A DNA stretch of 19,427 bases from Pollutimonas bauzanensis_A (GTDB lineage: Bacteria > Pseudomonadota > Gammaproteobacteria > Burkholderiales > Burkholderiaceae_B), in the NCBI RefSeq assembly GCF_040393045.1, contig NZ_JBEBUX010000074.1:1-19427 (forward strand), in the 5' to 3' direction. Under the pieces are notes generated by a model. The model saw only the letters and a program-made list of their open reading frames with translations, made no database searches and was not told where the DNA came from. Made by a program: the position numbers and the translations under genes. This document shows, in pieces, positions 1 through 7,315 of this stretch (position 1 is its first letter; every line of letters starts with the position of its first letter).

Positions 1-51
1 GCCGTCACAAGAAAGAGAGATGCCGTCACAAGAAAAGAGACGAATGACTAA
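1..51 (+). repeat. 21-bp direct repeat at the window edge, possibly the 3' end of a plus-strand reading frame
   Basis: The 14-mer GCCGTCACAAGAAA occurs at 1-14 and again at 22-35, a 21-bp period with purine-rich filler. Because the period is a multiple of three, plus-strand frame 1 is open from the window edge to a TAA at 49-51 and would read as a seven-residue repeat (AVTRKRD, then AVTRKETND). This could be the repetitive basic C-terminus of a gene that starts outside the window, or simply a non-coding tandem repeat beyond the 3' end of the pseudouridine synthase gene. I cannot tell which. From 52 to 132 I see nothing recognisable. Confidence 0.35.
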
Positions 52-132
52 GCAAGACAACGAATAAGCGTAATGTAAAACCGACGAAAGAACACCAGAA
101 CTGCCGACAGAATATCGAACACTCTGCGCAGA

Positions 133-867
133 CTACAGAAACCGCTCGGCGTCCTTCAGATAACGCCACTGCCCCGGCGGCAAATCGCCCAGCACAATAC
201 GGCCCATGCGAACCCGCTTCAGACCTATCACCTTCAAGCCCACCTGCTCGCACATACGCCGGATCTGGCGCTTCTTGCCTTCCTGCAAAATGAATCGCAA
301 CTGATCCTCATTCTGCCAACTAACATGAGCAGGTCGCAATAGTTGACCATCCAGCGACAAGCCGTGATTAAGCTGCGCCAATCCGCCGCTACCGATTTTG
401 CCATTCACCCGAACCAGGTATTCCTTTTCAATCTCGGAATCCTCGTTGATCAATTGCCTTGCGATACGGCCATCTTGTGTCAACACCAGCAGTCCCTGCG
501 AATCAATGTCAAGCCGCCCTGCTGGAGCCAGCCCGCGCAAATGGCTGGGATCAAACCGTAAAGGAGACTTGTCGACACGGTAGCGCGTTGCCGCCGTGAT
601 CAAGGAAGCAGCAGGACGATAGCCTTGCTCTGCCTGACCCGACACATAACCTACCGGCTTATTCAGCAGTATCGTTACACGAGCGGTTTGACGACGTTGC
701 GCCTGCTTTTCAAGCGTGATTTTCTGATCCGGCCAGGCTTTGCTGCCCAACTCTGAAATCACCACACCATCAACCCGCACCCAGCCCCGCTCGATGTATG
801 CGTCGGCCTCGCGGCGCGAGCACAGGCCGCGTTCGGCCATTAATTTTGAAATTCGTATTTTTTCCAT
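133..867 (-). CDS. S4-domain rRNA pseudouridine synthase (RsuA/RluB/E/F family, RluF-like)
   Basis: Predicted to isomerise a specific uridine of ribosomal RNA to pseudouridine. The 244-residue product starts with an S4 RNA-binding domain (about residues 3-50, with GLCSRREADAYIERG), followed by the catalytic domain with LLNKPVGYVS near 67-76 and the catalytic motif GRLDIDSQGLL, whose Asp120 is the expected nucleophile. The C-terminal block KKRQIRRMCEQVGLKV and the final PPGQWRYL resemble E. coli RluF, which acts on 23S U2604, but the exact target cannot be assigned from sequence, so no symbol is given. I chose the ATG at 867 because the S4 domain begins right after it; an in-frame ATG at 924 would add 19 non-conserved residues and run into ubiC. 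It is divergent from ubiC with very little space between the start codons. Confidence 0.9.
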   Translation of the reverse strand: MEKIRISKLMAERGLCSRREADAYIERGWVRVDGVVISELGSKAWPDQKITLEKQAQRRQTARVTILLNKPVGYVSGQAEQGYRPAASLITAATRYRVDKSPLRFDPSHLRGLAPAGRLDIDSQGLLVLTQDGRIARQLINEDSEIEKEYLVRVNGKIGSGGLAQLNHGLSLDGQLLRPAHVSWQNEDQLRFILQEGKKRQIRRMCEQVGLKVIGLKRVRMGRIVLGDLPPGQWRYLKDAERFL

Positions 868-903
868 GAGCAGTATTTTATGACTTTGGCGATAATATGG
901 TTT

Positions 904-1500
904 ATGGAACTCTTCCCGCCTCACTACAGCGACTGGCTGGCATCGCCCTCACCTTCACTTAGCCAGCAACAAAAATATTGGTTGTTTCGGCCAGGCGCCC
1001 TAACTGCCGGGCTGCGCAACGTCGGCAACCTGCACCTGCGCGTCGTGCGCGAACAAGCGCAGGGCTTGCACCAGAACGAAGCATGGATGCTTAACCGCAG
1101 CCCGCGTTCGCCAGTATGGCTGCGTGAAATCGTCATGTCCATTAACGGCACAAACAGCGTATTCGCCCGCAGCTTTACGCCATTGGCGGCATCGCACAGT
1201 TTTTGGCAAGGCATGCGTCGCCTTCGTAGCCGTCCGCTTGCCGATATGCTTTATCACGACTCGCAAATTACCCGATCACGTTTTTTTGCCTGCCGCTTAA
1301 ACGACCAACATCCCTTATATCGATCGGCGCGCCGCCTTCTAGGCGCACAGTGCCCGCCGGCGCATAGCATGCTGGCGCGCTGTTCGGTATTCTGGCGTCA
1401 GGGCCAGCCCTTGCTGGTTGCTGAATGCTTCCTGCCGGAATTCTGGCCGCTGGCGGCTAAGTCAGCCTACGACCAGGGTTTGAGCTTGAAAGAGCTTTAA
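904..1500 (+). CDS. ubiC: Chorismate--pyruvate lyase UbiC
   Basis: UbiC removes pyruvate from chorismate to give 4-hydroxybenzoate, the first committed step of ubiquinone synthesis in the cytosol. The product (198 residues from ATG 904; 206 from ATG 880) carries the family signature: VWLREIVMSINGT followed by VFARSFTP, which resembles the LREV...FARTV core of E. coli UbiC, and near the C-terminus ARCSVFWRQGQPLLVAECFL with a conserved glutamate, then LPEFWPL. Length fits the family. The start is uncertain: the ATG at 880 is only 12 bp from the divergent start at 867 and neither candidate has a clear Shine-Dalgarno sequence. A GATAAT -10-like box at 891-896 favours the ATG at 904. No ubiA follows; the next gene is convergent. 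Confidence 0.88.
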   Translation: MELFPPHYSDWLASPSPSLSQQQKYWLFRPGALTAGLRNVGNLHLRVVREQAQGLHQNEAWMLNRSPRSPVWLREIVMSINGTNSVFARSFTPLAASHSFWQGMRRLRSRPLADMLYHDSQITRSRFFACRLNDQHPLYRSARRLLGAQCPPAHSMLARCSVFWRQGQPLLVAECFLPEFWPLAAKSAYDQGLSLKEL

Positions 1501-1540
1501 GGACACGCAAGCTGCATAAGTTCATTTGGCGCATCCCAGG

Positions 1541-1573
1541 GCGGGCATCATACCATTGTCAAGCGATGTCCGC
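1541..1573. terminator. Possible weak bidirectional terminator between ubiC and yaeQ
   Basis: A 9-bp stem with one G-U pair (GCGGGCATC at 1541-1549 against GATGTCCGC at 1565-1573) and a 15-nt loop lies between the converging ends of ubiC and yaeQ. On the plus strand it is followed by T-rich but interrupted sequence (1574-1595), so it is not a textbook intrinsic terminator. The position, between two convergent genes, is the main argument. Confidence 0.3.
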
Positions 1574-1596
1574 TGATTTCATTAGTATTTTATAAC

Positions 1597-2133
1597 TTAA
1601 CGCCACACCGCGATATCGACTGAAACGCTGTCGTTGGCAGAAGAAACTAAAGCCGTACCCTCTTCAATCGTTACATGCAAAACCATATTGCGTTGCGCAA
1701 AGCGGGCAAGCTCCTGCACCTGCGTTGGGTTTACGGCCAATACTTGCAGGTTTTGCGCTCGCGCGACGCCTGCCTGAACTCCCTGCCACCATACCTGACT
1801 GGCATTTCCTCCGTAGCACAGCACAACCACTTTTTCGGATTTTCCGCTAGCTTGCAGTATGCGCCGTTCATCAGGATGACCTAGATCGATCCAGGTCAGG
1901 ATGGTGCCGGTAAGGTCCTTTTCCCACACAGAGGGTTCTTCAGTAGTGCTCAGGCCCCGCGTGAAGGCCAGCCCTTCGCTGGCATACAGCGCGAAAGCCA
2001 GTACTCGCAACATCATGCGCTCTTCGGTTTCAGAAGGATGCCGTGCAACAGTCAGATTATGGCTGCCATAATAGGCGCGCACCATATCGGCCACGTTAAG
2101 TTCAAGCTTGGAAATCGTGGCACGCAATGCCAT
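1597..2133 (-). CDS. yaeQ: YaeQ family protein
   Basis: 178 residues starting MALRATISKLEL and containing the features of the YaeQ family (PD-(D/E)XK nuclease-like fold): RHPSETEERMMLRVLAFALY near residues 33-52, then LDLGHPDERRI-like DLGHPDERRI (about 85-94) and KVVVLCYG (about 102-109). E. coli YaeQ has been linked to suppression of phenotypes of rfaH loss, but its biochemical role is not established; the nuclease-like fold is family knowledge and I do not infer an activity. The ATG at 2133 is chosen because the conserved MALRATI segment starts there; an in-frame ATG at 2154 would add seven unlikely residues. It lies 51 bp downstream of the gamma-glutamyltransferase gene on the same strand and may be cotranscribed with it. 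Confidence 0.85.
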   Translation of the reverse strand: MALRATISKLELNVADMVRAYYGSHNLTVARHPSETEERMMLRVLAFALYASEGLAFTRGLSTTEEPSVWEKDLTGTILTWIDLGHPDERRILQASGKSEKVVVLCYGGNASQVWWQGVQAGVARAQNLQVLAVNPTQVQELARFAQRNMVLHVTIEEGTALVSSANDSVSVDIAVWR

Positions 2134-2154
2134 AGGGCGACCTTTACAACACAA

Positions 2155-2194
2155 TTGGAAAAAAACACCGCGATGGGGCTTTGCCTAAAAGCCC
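2155..2194 (-). terminator. Possible intrinsic terminator at the end of the gamma-glutamyltransferase gene
   Basis: A 7-bp stem (GGGCTTT at 2176-2182 against AAAGCCC at 2188-2194) overlaps the stop codon of the leftward gamma-glutamyltransferase gene. On the minus strand it is followed after about ten bases by a run of seven T. The spacing between stem and T-run is longer than usual, so termination may be partial and yaeQ could still be expressed by read-through. Confidence 0.3.
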
Positions 2195-3810
2195 ACCGCC
2201 TGCCCATCACGGCGACTGTCGCTGGCGGCGACATAACCTTGGACGGGATCGTCCGACAGACGGAGAATAAACTGCCCGGCACCGAAATCCATATAGGGAT
2301 CATCGACTGCCTTAAGCACATGCCCTTTCGCCTGCAGGCCCTCGGCCACATCGTGCTTGATGCCCGTTTCCAGGTCTAGCGTAAAGTCCCGGTTCAGCTT
2401 CCAGCGAGGCGCGCAGCACGCCGCCTGAGGCTGCTGGTCGTAATCCAGCATGCGCACCACCGTTTGCAAATGCCCCTGCGGCTGCATGTCCCCGCCCATC
2501 ACGCCAAAACTCATGACAGGTACGCCATCGCGTGTCAGGAAGCCAGGAATAATGGTATGAAACGGCCGTTTTCCGCCTTCGACCACATTAGGTGAAACGG
2601 GATCCATCGAGAATCCGTACCCACGATTTTGCATGCTGATCCCGGTGCCTGGCACCACGACACCCGACCCAAAACCCATGTAGTTGGACTGAATGAACGA
2701 CACCATCATGCCGTTTTCATCGGCAGCGGTAAGGTAGATAGTGCCGCCTGAAGCAGGACGCCCTGGACCGAACTGGGTAGCCCGGTCGCGGTCAATCAGG
2801 CGCGCACGACTTGCCAGATAAGCGTCATCAAGCATCTGATCGGGCGTCACTTCCATGGAGCGCGAGTCCGATGCGTAACGATACAAATCGGCAAACGCCA
2901 GCTTCATGGCCTCTATTTGCAAATGCTGCGATTCAAGAGAATCTACAGGCAGATCTGCTACATCGAAATGCTGCAAGATGCCCAACGCCATCAAGGCCGC
3001 AATACCCTGTCCGTTCGGTGGGATTTCATGCAGCGTATAGCCGCGGTAGTCTTTGGCAATCGGCGTAACCCATTCAGGCTTATAAGCGCGCAGGTCGTCA
3101 AGCGTCATGGCGCCGCCACAAGCCTTGCTGAATGCGGCTATTTTCTCGGCCAGCTCGCCTTCGTAGAACTCGCGCCCTTTGCTTTGTGCAATCAGCCGCA
3201 GCGTACGGGCCGCATCGGGCAACGAAAATAGCTCACCGATATGTGGCGCCCTGCCTTCCGGCATGAAAGCCTGCGCAAAGCCTGGCTGATCTTTGAGTTC
3301 GGCCGCTGCCGCAGTCCATTTGCGGTGCACCATGGGAGGAATGGCAAAGCCGCGCTCGGCGATTTCTATCGCTGGCTCAAACAACGACTCAAATGGCAGC
3401 TTGCCGTAGCGCTCGTGCAGCGCCGCCCACCCTGCCACAACGCCGGGAACAGTAACCGCGTCCCAACCACGCATAGGCATGTTGGCCAAGCCTTGTGCGT
3501 TAACACCATGCTTACGCTTGAAGTATTCGACATTCCAGGCGGCAGGCGCCACCCCGGAAGCGTTCAAGCCTTGCAACTGCTTACCGTCCCATAGAATGGC
3601 AAAGCAATCGCCGCCCAACCCGCAAGAGACTGGCTCTACCAGCACAATGGTGGCAGCGGCGGCAATGGCCGCGTCAATCGCATTACCGCCTTTAAGCATC
3701 ATGCGCAAGCCCGCCTGGGCCGCCAAAGGATGCGAGGTCGACACCACATTGCGGGCAAAAAGCGGAGTACGCTCGGTACGGTAAGGGTTGTCCCAATTAA
3801 ATGGTTTCAT
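2185..3810 (-). CDS. Gamma-glutamyltransferase family protein (Ntn-hydrolase), cytosolic type
   Basis: 541 residues. Members of this Ntn-hydrolase family are made as precursors that cleave themselves, freeing an N-terminal threonine that transfers or hydrolyses gamma-glutamyl or acyl groups. Seen: the N-terminal block GGNAIDAAIAAAATIVLVEP (41-60) with CGLGGDCF (63-70), then PPNGQGI (264-270), and the cleavage site GGTIYLTAADENG with predicted catalytic Thr357, FIQSNYMGFGSG behind it, and the C-terminal ending ASDSRRDGQAVGF. The cleavage site reads GGTIYL rather than the T-T-H of periplasmic E. coli GGT, and there is no signal peptide, so this belongs to the GGT-like group of unsettled substrate (glutathione, gamma-glutamyl peptides or acyl compounds). 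The ATG at 3810 follows a GAGAG ribosome site; the ATG at 3861 lacks one. PQAACCAPRW near 461-470 carries an unusual pair of adjacent cysteines. Confidence 0.88.
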   Translation of the reverse strand: MKPFNWDNPYRTERTPLFARNVVSTSHPLAAQAGLRMMLKGGNAIDAAIAAAATIVLVEPVSCGLGGDCFAILWDGKQLQGLNASGVAPAAWNVEYFKRKHGVNAQGLANMPMRGWDAVTVPGVVAGWAALHERYGKLPFESLFEPAIEIAERGFAIPPMVHRKWTAAAAELKDQPGFAQAFMPEGRAPHIGELFSLPDAARTLRLIAQSKGREFYEGELAEKIAAFSKACGGAMTLDDLRAYKPEWVTPIAKDYRGYTLHEIPPNGQGIAALMALGILQHFDVADLPVDSLESQHLQIEAMKLAFADLYRYASDSRSMEVTPDQMLDDAYLASRARLIDRDRATQFGPGRPASGGTIYLTAADENGMMVSFIQSNYMGFGSGVVVPGTGISMQNRGYGFSMDPVSPNVVEGGKRPFHTIIPGFLTRDGVPVMSFGVMGGDMQPQGHLQTVVRMLDYDQQPQAACCAPRWKLNRDFTLDLETGIKHDVAEGLQAKGHVLKAVDDPYMDFGAGQFILRLSDDPVQGYVAASDSRRDGQAVGF

Positions 3811-3884
3811 GACTCTCTCGGCAACACTTGCGTCAGCAAGCACATATAAAGCGACAAACAATAAAAATGCAGTCCTGCGCCCGG

Positions 3885-4223
3885 CTAGAGCGCATCAATA
3901 CCGCTTTCACCAGTACGGATGCGAATCGCCTGTTCGACTGCTGTGACGAATATTTTGCCGTCGCCAATCTTGCCGGTATAGGCAGCCTTGATGATGGCAT
4001 CAATCGCCACGTCAACCATGGCTGCCGGCAATACGACCTCGACCTTTATCTTGGGCAGGAAATCGACCACATACTCGGCGCCGCGGTACAGCTCCGTATG
4101 GCCTTTCTGGCGGCCAAAACCTTTGACTTCCGTAACCGTAAGGCCGCTGACGCCGATATCGGCAAGCGCCTCGCGCACCTCGTCAAGCTTGAATGGCTTG
4201 ATGATTGCCGCAACTAATTTCAT
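3885..4223 (-). CDS. glnB: Nitrogen regulatory protein PII
   Basis: A 112-residue PII trimer subunit that senses 2-oxoglutarate, ATP/ADP and, through uridylylation, glutamine. All signatures are present: IIKPFKLDEVREAL at 7-20, the T-loop with GFGRQKGHTELYRGAEY and Tyr51 as the uridylylation site, the B-loop TGKIGDGKIFV (83-93), and the C-terminal RIRTGE (101-106). The sequence mixes E. coli GlnB-like (KVEVVLP) and GlnK-like (start MKLV, KAAYTGKIGDG) traits; because no amtB lies beside it, glnB is the better name, but GlnK is not excluded. It sits only 26 bp downstream of the mechanosensitive channel gene on the same strand, suggesting cotranscription. A short stem (3876-3880 with 3890-3894) spans the stop codon and is followed on the minus strand by a T-rich stretch, perhaps a weak terminator. 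Confidence 0.93.
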   Translation of the reverse strand: MKLVAAIIKPFKLDEVREALADIGVSGLTVTEVKGFGRQKGHTELYRGAEYVVDFLPKIKVEVVLPAAMVDVAIDAIIKAAYTGKIGDGKIFVTAVEQAIRIRTGESGIDAL

Positions 4224-4249
4224 TGGATGGCTCCGCTATAAAGCAAAAA

Positions 4250-5503
4250 TTATCGCATGTTGGCGAAGTCGCTGCCCGCAGGCGCCTGATACAGGCGTAA
4301 CGACATCTCGGGCAGGATGGCCAAAAGGTGGTCGAAAATGTTGCCTTGAATGCGTTCGTATTCGATCCAGGCGGTGTTACTGGAAAAGCAGTAAACCTCG
4401 ATAGGTATGCCTTGGGACTCGGGCTCCATCATGCGAACCAGCATCAGCATATCCTGGCGCAATTCATTCTGCTGGCGCAGATATGCCATGGCATAGGCCC
4501 GGAATGTACCCACGTTGGTCAAGCGGCGCCTGTTCACATCCATGTCGGCCAACGAACCCAACGCACGGTTGCTTTCCTCCAGCTCGCTCTGCTTGTCATC
4601 CAGGTAGTCCCTGAGCAGCGCGAAGCGCCCAAGAGCGAGTATCTCGTCTTCACGCAGGAAACGGACAGTACTGGCATCGATGCGCAACGTGCGTTTGATT
4701 CGCCGCCCGCCCGACTCGAACATATAACGCCAGTTGCGATAGCTTTCGGAAAACAGCTTGTAAGTCGGTATGGTGGTAACGGTTTTGTCCCAGTTCTGGA
4801 CCTTTACGGTATGCAGAGCCATGTCAATGACAAAGCCGTCGGCGCCGGCCTGCGGCATTTCTATCCAATCGCCGATGCGCAGCATATCGTTCGTCGTCAT
4901 TTGCGTGCTGGCGACCAGCGACAGCAAGGTGTCCTTGAACACCAGCAATAAAACCGCCGATAGCGCGCCAAGACCTGACAACATCAGAAGCGGCGAACGG
5001 TTCACCAATATGGAAATGATCAAAATCAGGCACAAGGCCCAGAACATGATCTTGCCCAGTTCGATATAGCCTTTGATGGAGCGCGTTTGTGCACGCGTAC
5101 TGGAAGCATAGATGTCTTGCCAGGCCGACAAGGCGCCATTGACAGCCATGAAGAAGAACACCAGCCCGGCCGACAGGAAGACTCGTGCGAGAGCGCCGCC
5201 ATAGGCCTCGTTAATCGGGAGGACGCCTATGTTGCCCATGATGACCAGCAACGGCATGGTGTAGCTCAAGTTTCGAAAAACACGGCGGCGCGACAATGCT
5301 TTTGACCAGTCATCGTGACCAGTGGCTGAAAGCATACGCCGCGCAATGTTTGAAATGACCCCGCTGGCGATCCATCCCGTGATCACCACCAAGGCTGCCA
5401 GTACGAGTATGCCAAGCGCCACCTGCGCCCAAAGTGCATTCGGCATGTTATGGCTGATCCAGTTATCGCCCATCCATTGAACCAGCGGGTTATTCTCTTG
5501 CAT
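4250..5503 (-). CDS. ybdG: MscS-family mechanosensitive channel, YbdG/MscM type
   Basis: 417 residues, matching the roughly 415 of E. coli YbdG, a miniconductance mechanosensitive channel of the inner membrane that helps cells survive osmotic downshock. Hydrophobic segments lie near residues 24-47, 78-96, 106-126 and 150-167, followed by the pore-lining helix region LSGLGALSAVLLLVFKDTL (about 174-192). The cytoplasmic part has the YbdG signature GDWIEMPQAGADGFVIDMAL, then VQNWDKTVTTIPTYKL and NWRYMFESGGRRIKR, all characteristic of this subfamily rather than of MscS itself. The start at 5503 is supported by GAGGAAACAAG upstream on the minus strand. It is divergent from argH and is followed after 26 bp by the PII gene. 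Confidence 0.9.
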   Translation of the reverse strand: MQENNPLVQWMGDNWISHNMPNALWAQVALGILVLAALVVITGWIASGVISNIARRMLSATGHDDWSKALSRRRVFRNLSYTMPLLVIMGNIGVLPINEAYGGALARVFLSAGLVFFFMAVNGALSAWQDIYASSTRAQTRSIKGYIELGKIMFWALCLILIISILVNRSPLLMLSGLGALSAVLLLVFKDTLLSLVASTQMTTNDMLRIGDWIEMPQAGADGFVIDMALHTVKVQNWDKTVTTIPTYKLFSESYRNWRYMFESGGRRIKRTLRIDASTVRFLREDEILALGRFALLRDYLDDKQSELEESNRALGSLADMDVNRRRLTNVGTFRAYAMAYLRQQNELRQDMLMLVRMMEPESQGIPIEVYCFSSNTAWIEYERIQGNIFDHLLAILPEMSLRLYQAPAGSDFANMR

Positions 5504-5606
5504 TGCCTGCTTGTTTCCTCATACAGTGACTGTCGCTAATATACCGTAGCGCACTTTTGTTGCGGATGTGGCAGGCATTTTGCCCTACCCTCGCTCTGCA
5601 GTCCTT

Positions 5607-5612
5607 TATAAT
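5607..5612 (+). promoter_or_regulatory. Candidate argH -10 box, suggesting a near-leaderless transcript
   Basis: A perfect TATAAT lies at 5607-5612, ten bases before the argH ATG at 5622. Transcription from it would start around 5619-5622, leaving almost no 5' leader. No good -35 hexamer stands at 17 bp, and no Shine-Dalgarno sequence precedes the ATG, which fits a leaderless message but does not prove it. Confidence 0.4.
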
Positions 5613-5621
5613 CTGGCCACT

Positions 5622-7052
5622 ATGTCAAAAAATACCTCTTCTTCCTTGCAGAATCAGTTTGCAAACAAGGCCCAGGCCTGGTCTGCCCGTTTTTCCGAAC
5701 CCGTCTCCGAACTCGTCAAGCGCTACACCGCGTCGGTCAACTTCGACCAGCGTATGGCCAATTTCGATATTCAGGGGTCGCTGGCGCATGCCGACATGCT
5801 TGAATCCATAGGGATCATCAGCAGCGACGACAAAGCCGCCATCGATCGTGGAATGGCGCAGATTCTAGAAGAAATCAATGCTGGCCAATTCACTTGGTCT
5901 ATCGATCTTGAAGACGTCCACCTGAATATCGAAAAACGCCTGGTCGAACTGATCGGCGATGCCGGAAAACGCCTGCATACTGGTCGGTCGCGCAACGACC
6001 AGGTAGCAACTGATATCCGGCTGTGGGTTCGTAACGAAATTGATATCGCCATTGATTTACTGCATCAGCTTCGTCACAAGCTGGCCGCGTTGGCATTGGA
6101 ACACGCAGCCACCATTTTGCCTGGCTTCACGCATTTGCAAGTCGCCCAGCCTGTTACCTTCGGGCATCACTTGCTAGCCTATGCAGAAATGTTTGGCCGT
6201 GATGCAGAGCGCCTGGTCGACTGCCGCAAACGAGTCAATCGCCTGCCGCTGGGCGCCGCTGCGCTGGCGGGAACGTCCTACCCCATTGACCGCGAGCGCG
6301 TGGCGCGCACACTGGGCTTTGAGGCCGTCTGCCGCAACTCCCTCGACGCCGTCTCCGACCGCGACTTTGCCATTGAGTTCTGCGCTGCTGCCGCGCTAAT
6401 CATGACGCACATTTCCCGCCTGTCCGAAGAACTGGTTTTATGGATGAGTCCACGTGTCGGCTTCATTGATCTGGCCGACCGCTTCTGCACCGGCAGTTCC
6501 ATCATGCCGCAAAAGAAAAACCCCGACGTGCCTGAATTGGCCCGCGGCAAAACCGGCCGCGTCAACGGCCACCTGATCGCCTTGCTGACACTCATGAAGG
6601 GCCAGCCCCTGGCTTATAACAAAGATAACCAAGAAGACAAAGAAGGCTTGTTCGATTCGGCTGACACCATACGCGACACCTTGACCATATTCGTAGATAT
6701 GGTGGGCGGTATTCGCGTCAAGGCCGACGCCATGCGCGCCGCTGCCTTACAAGGGTTTGCCACGGCCACCGACCTGGCCGACTATCTGGTCAAGAAAGGC
6801 GTGCCGTTTCGCGACGCGCACGAGACGGTCGCACACGCGGTACGCGAGTGCGAACAGCGAGGCTGCGATCTGGCCGATCTACCGCTTGCCGACTTGCAGG
6901 GCTTTCATGCCCTTATCGAAGACGATATCTACGGCGTACTTACACTGGAAGGTTCGGTTGCGGCCCGAGATCATATCGGCGGCACGGCGCCGGTTCGCGT
7001 AAAGCAAGAGGCGGAACGCATTCTTGCTGAGGCGATTGGCACCGGTGAATGA
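5622..7052 (+). CDS. argH: Argininosuccinate lyase
   Basis: ArgH splits argininosuccinate into arginine and fumarate, the last step of arginine synthesis; the enzyme is a cytosolic homotetramer. The 476-residue product has the three conserved regions of the fumarase/aspartase superfamily: LHTGRSRNDQVATD (119-131), GFTHLQVAQPV with the general-base His171, and GSSIMPQKKNPD (291-302), whose serine loop supplies the catalytic acid. Length is normal. I chose the ATG at 5622 because homologues begin close to QNQFANKAQAW; an in-frame ATG at 5568 would add 18 residues that cover the TATAAT box. The gene stands alone, divergent from the channel gene and convergent with rlmD across the repeat-rich gap. 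Confidence 0.96.
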   Translation: MSKNTSSSLQNQFANKAQAWSARFSEPVSELVKRYTASVNFDQRMANFDIQGSLAHADMLESIGIISSDDKAAIDRGMAQILEEINAGQFTWSIDLEDVHLNIEKRLVELIGDAGKRLHTGRSRNDQVATDIRLWVRNEIDIAIDLLHQLRHKLAALALEHAATILPGFTHLQVAQPVTFGHHLLAYAEMFGRDAERLVDCRKRVNRLPLGAAALAGTSYPIDRERVARTLGFEAVCRNSLDAVSDRDFAIEFCAAAALIMTHISRLSEELVLWMSPRVGFIDLADRFCTGSSIMPQKKNPDVPELARGKTGRVNGHLIALLTLMKGQPLAYNKDNQEDKEGLFDSADTIRDTLTIFVDMVGGIRVKADAMRAAALQGFATATDLADYLVKKGVPFRDAHETVAHAVRECEQRGCDLADLPLADLQGFHALIEDDIYGVLTLEGSVAARDHIGGTAPVRVKQEAERILAEAIGTGE

Positions 7053-7082
7053 GCTAACGTTAGCGCCGGCGTCTTTTTCTTA
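7053..7082 (+). terminator. Palindromes and T-run after argH, possible terminator
   Basis: Directly after the argH stop codon comes the perfect 12-bp palindrome GCTAACGTTAGC (7053-7064), then CGCCGGCG (7064-7071), then a run of five T from 7073-7078. The palindrome has no spare loop bases and the T-run is several bases away, so an intrinsic terminator is possible but imperfect. The right part of this stretch belongs to the first unit of the 40-bp tandem duplication. Confidence 0.3.
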
Positions 7083-7140
7083 ATGCGCGTGTCAGGTCCT
7101 TAGCGTCAGTGTTTCTTTTTTAATACGCGGGTCAGGTCCT
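7061..7140. repeat. Tandem duplication of a 40-bp unit abutting structured element 1
   Basis: 7061-7100 and 7101-7140 align without gaps over 40 bases with eight mismatches (80 percent). The last ten bases, GTCAGGTCCT, are identical in both. The second unit supplies the outer part of the left terminal arm of structured element 1 (7127-7153), so the tandem unit and the element share sequence. The eight mismatches show the duplication is not recent. Confidence 0.85.
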
Positions 7141-7293
7141 GGAAGGGGATGTTTTGCTCCTCGATGACGGTTCGGCGCCCTGCGGCGCCGAACATCGCTT
7201 CGCCCCGCTCATACGCCCATTCGGGCTTCTTTCGCGTGCGTCTCGCTCGCCACCGAAAGTCGCTGCAACATCCCCTTCCAGGACCTGTCCCGC
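7127..7293 (-). repeat. Structured intergenic element, copy 1
   Basis: A 167-bp element closed by terminal inverted repeats: 21 bases at 7133-7153 are perfectly complementary to 7267-7287, and the match extends to 27 bp (7127-7153 with 7267-7293) with one mismatch. Read on the minus strand it contains, in order, a hairpin pairing 7254-7259 (CTTTCG) with 7229-7234 (CGAAAG), a small hairpin GCCC-GAAT-GGGC (7226-7215), and a perfect 10-bp hairpin with a 4-base loop (stems 7184-7193 and 7170-7179), then CGAGGAGC before the closing arm. Copy 2 (7695-7860) has the same order of parts. There is no coding sequence in it. It could be a structured RNA, a miniature mobile element with hairpin ends, or both. 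No target-site duplication is visible. Confidence 0.85.
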
Positions 7294-7315
7294 TGCATCA
7301 TGAAAGGTTGAAACA

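Noticed and set aside
924..1266. Minus-strand frames opposite ubiC
   Set aside because: They are shadows of ubiC, which has clear family motifs on the plus strand.
7170..7193. tRNA-like or simple terminator hairpin
   Set aside because: There is no cloverleaf or T-loop sequence, no T-run follows, and the hairpin recurs in element 2 as part of a larger conserved structure.
7229..7263. Resemblance of GAAAGTCGC in element 1 to group II intron domain V
   Set aside because: The match is only a few bases, the catalytic AGC triad and the domain V bulge are absent, and there is no reverse transcriptase or intron body.
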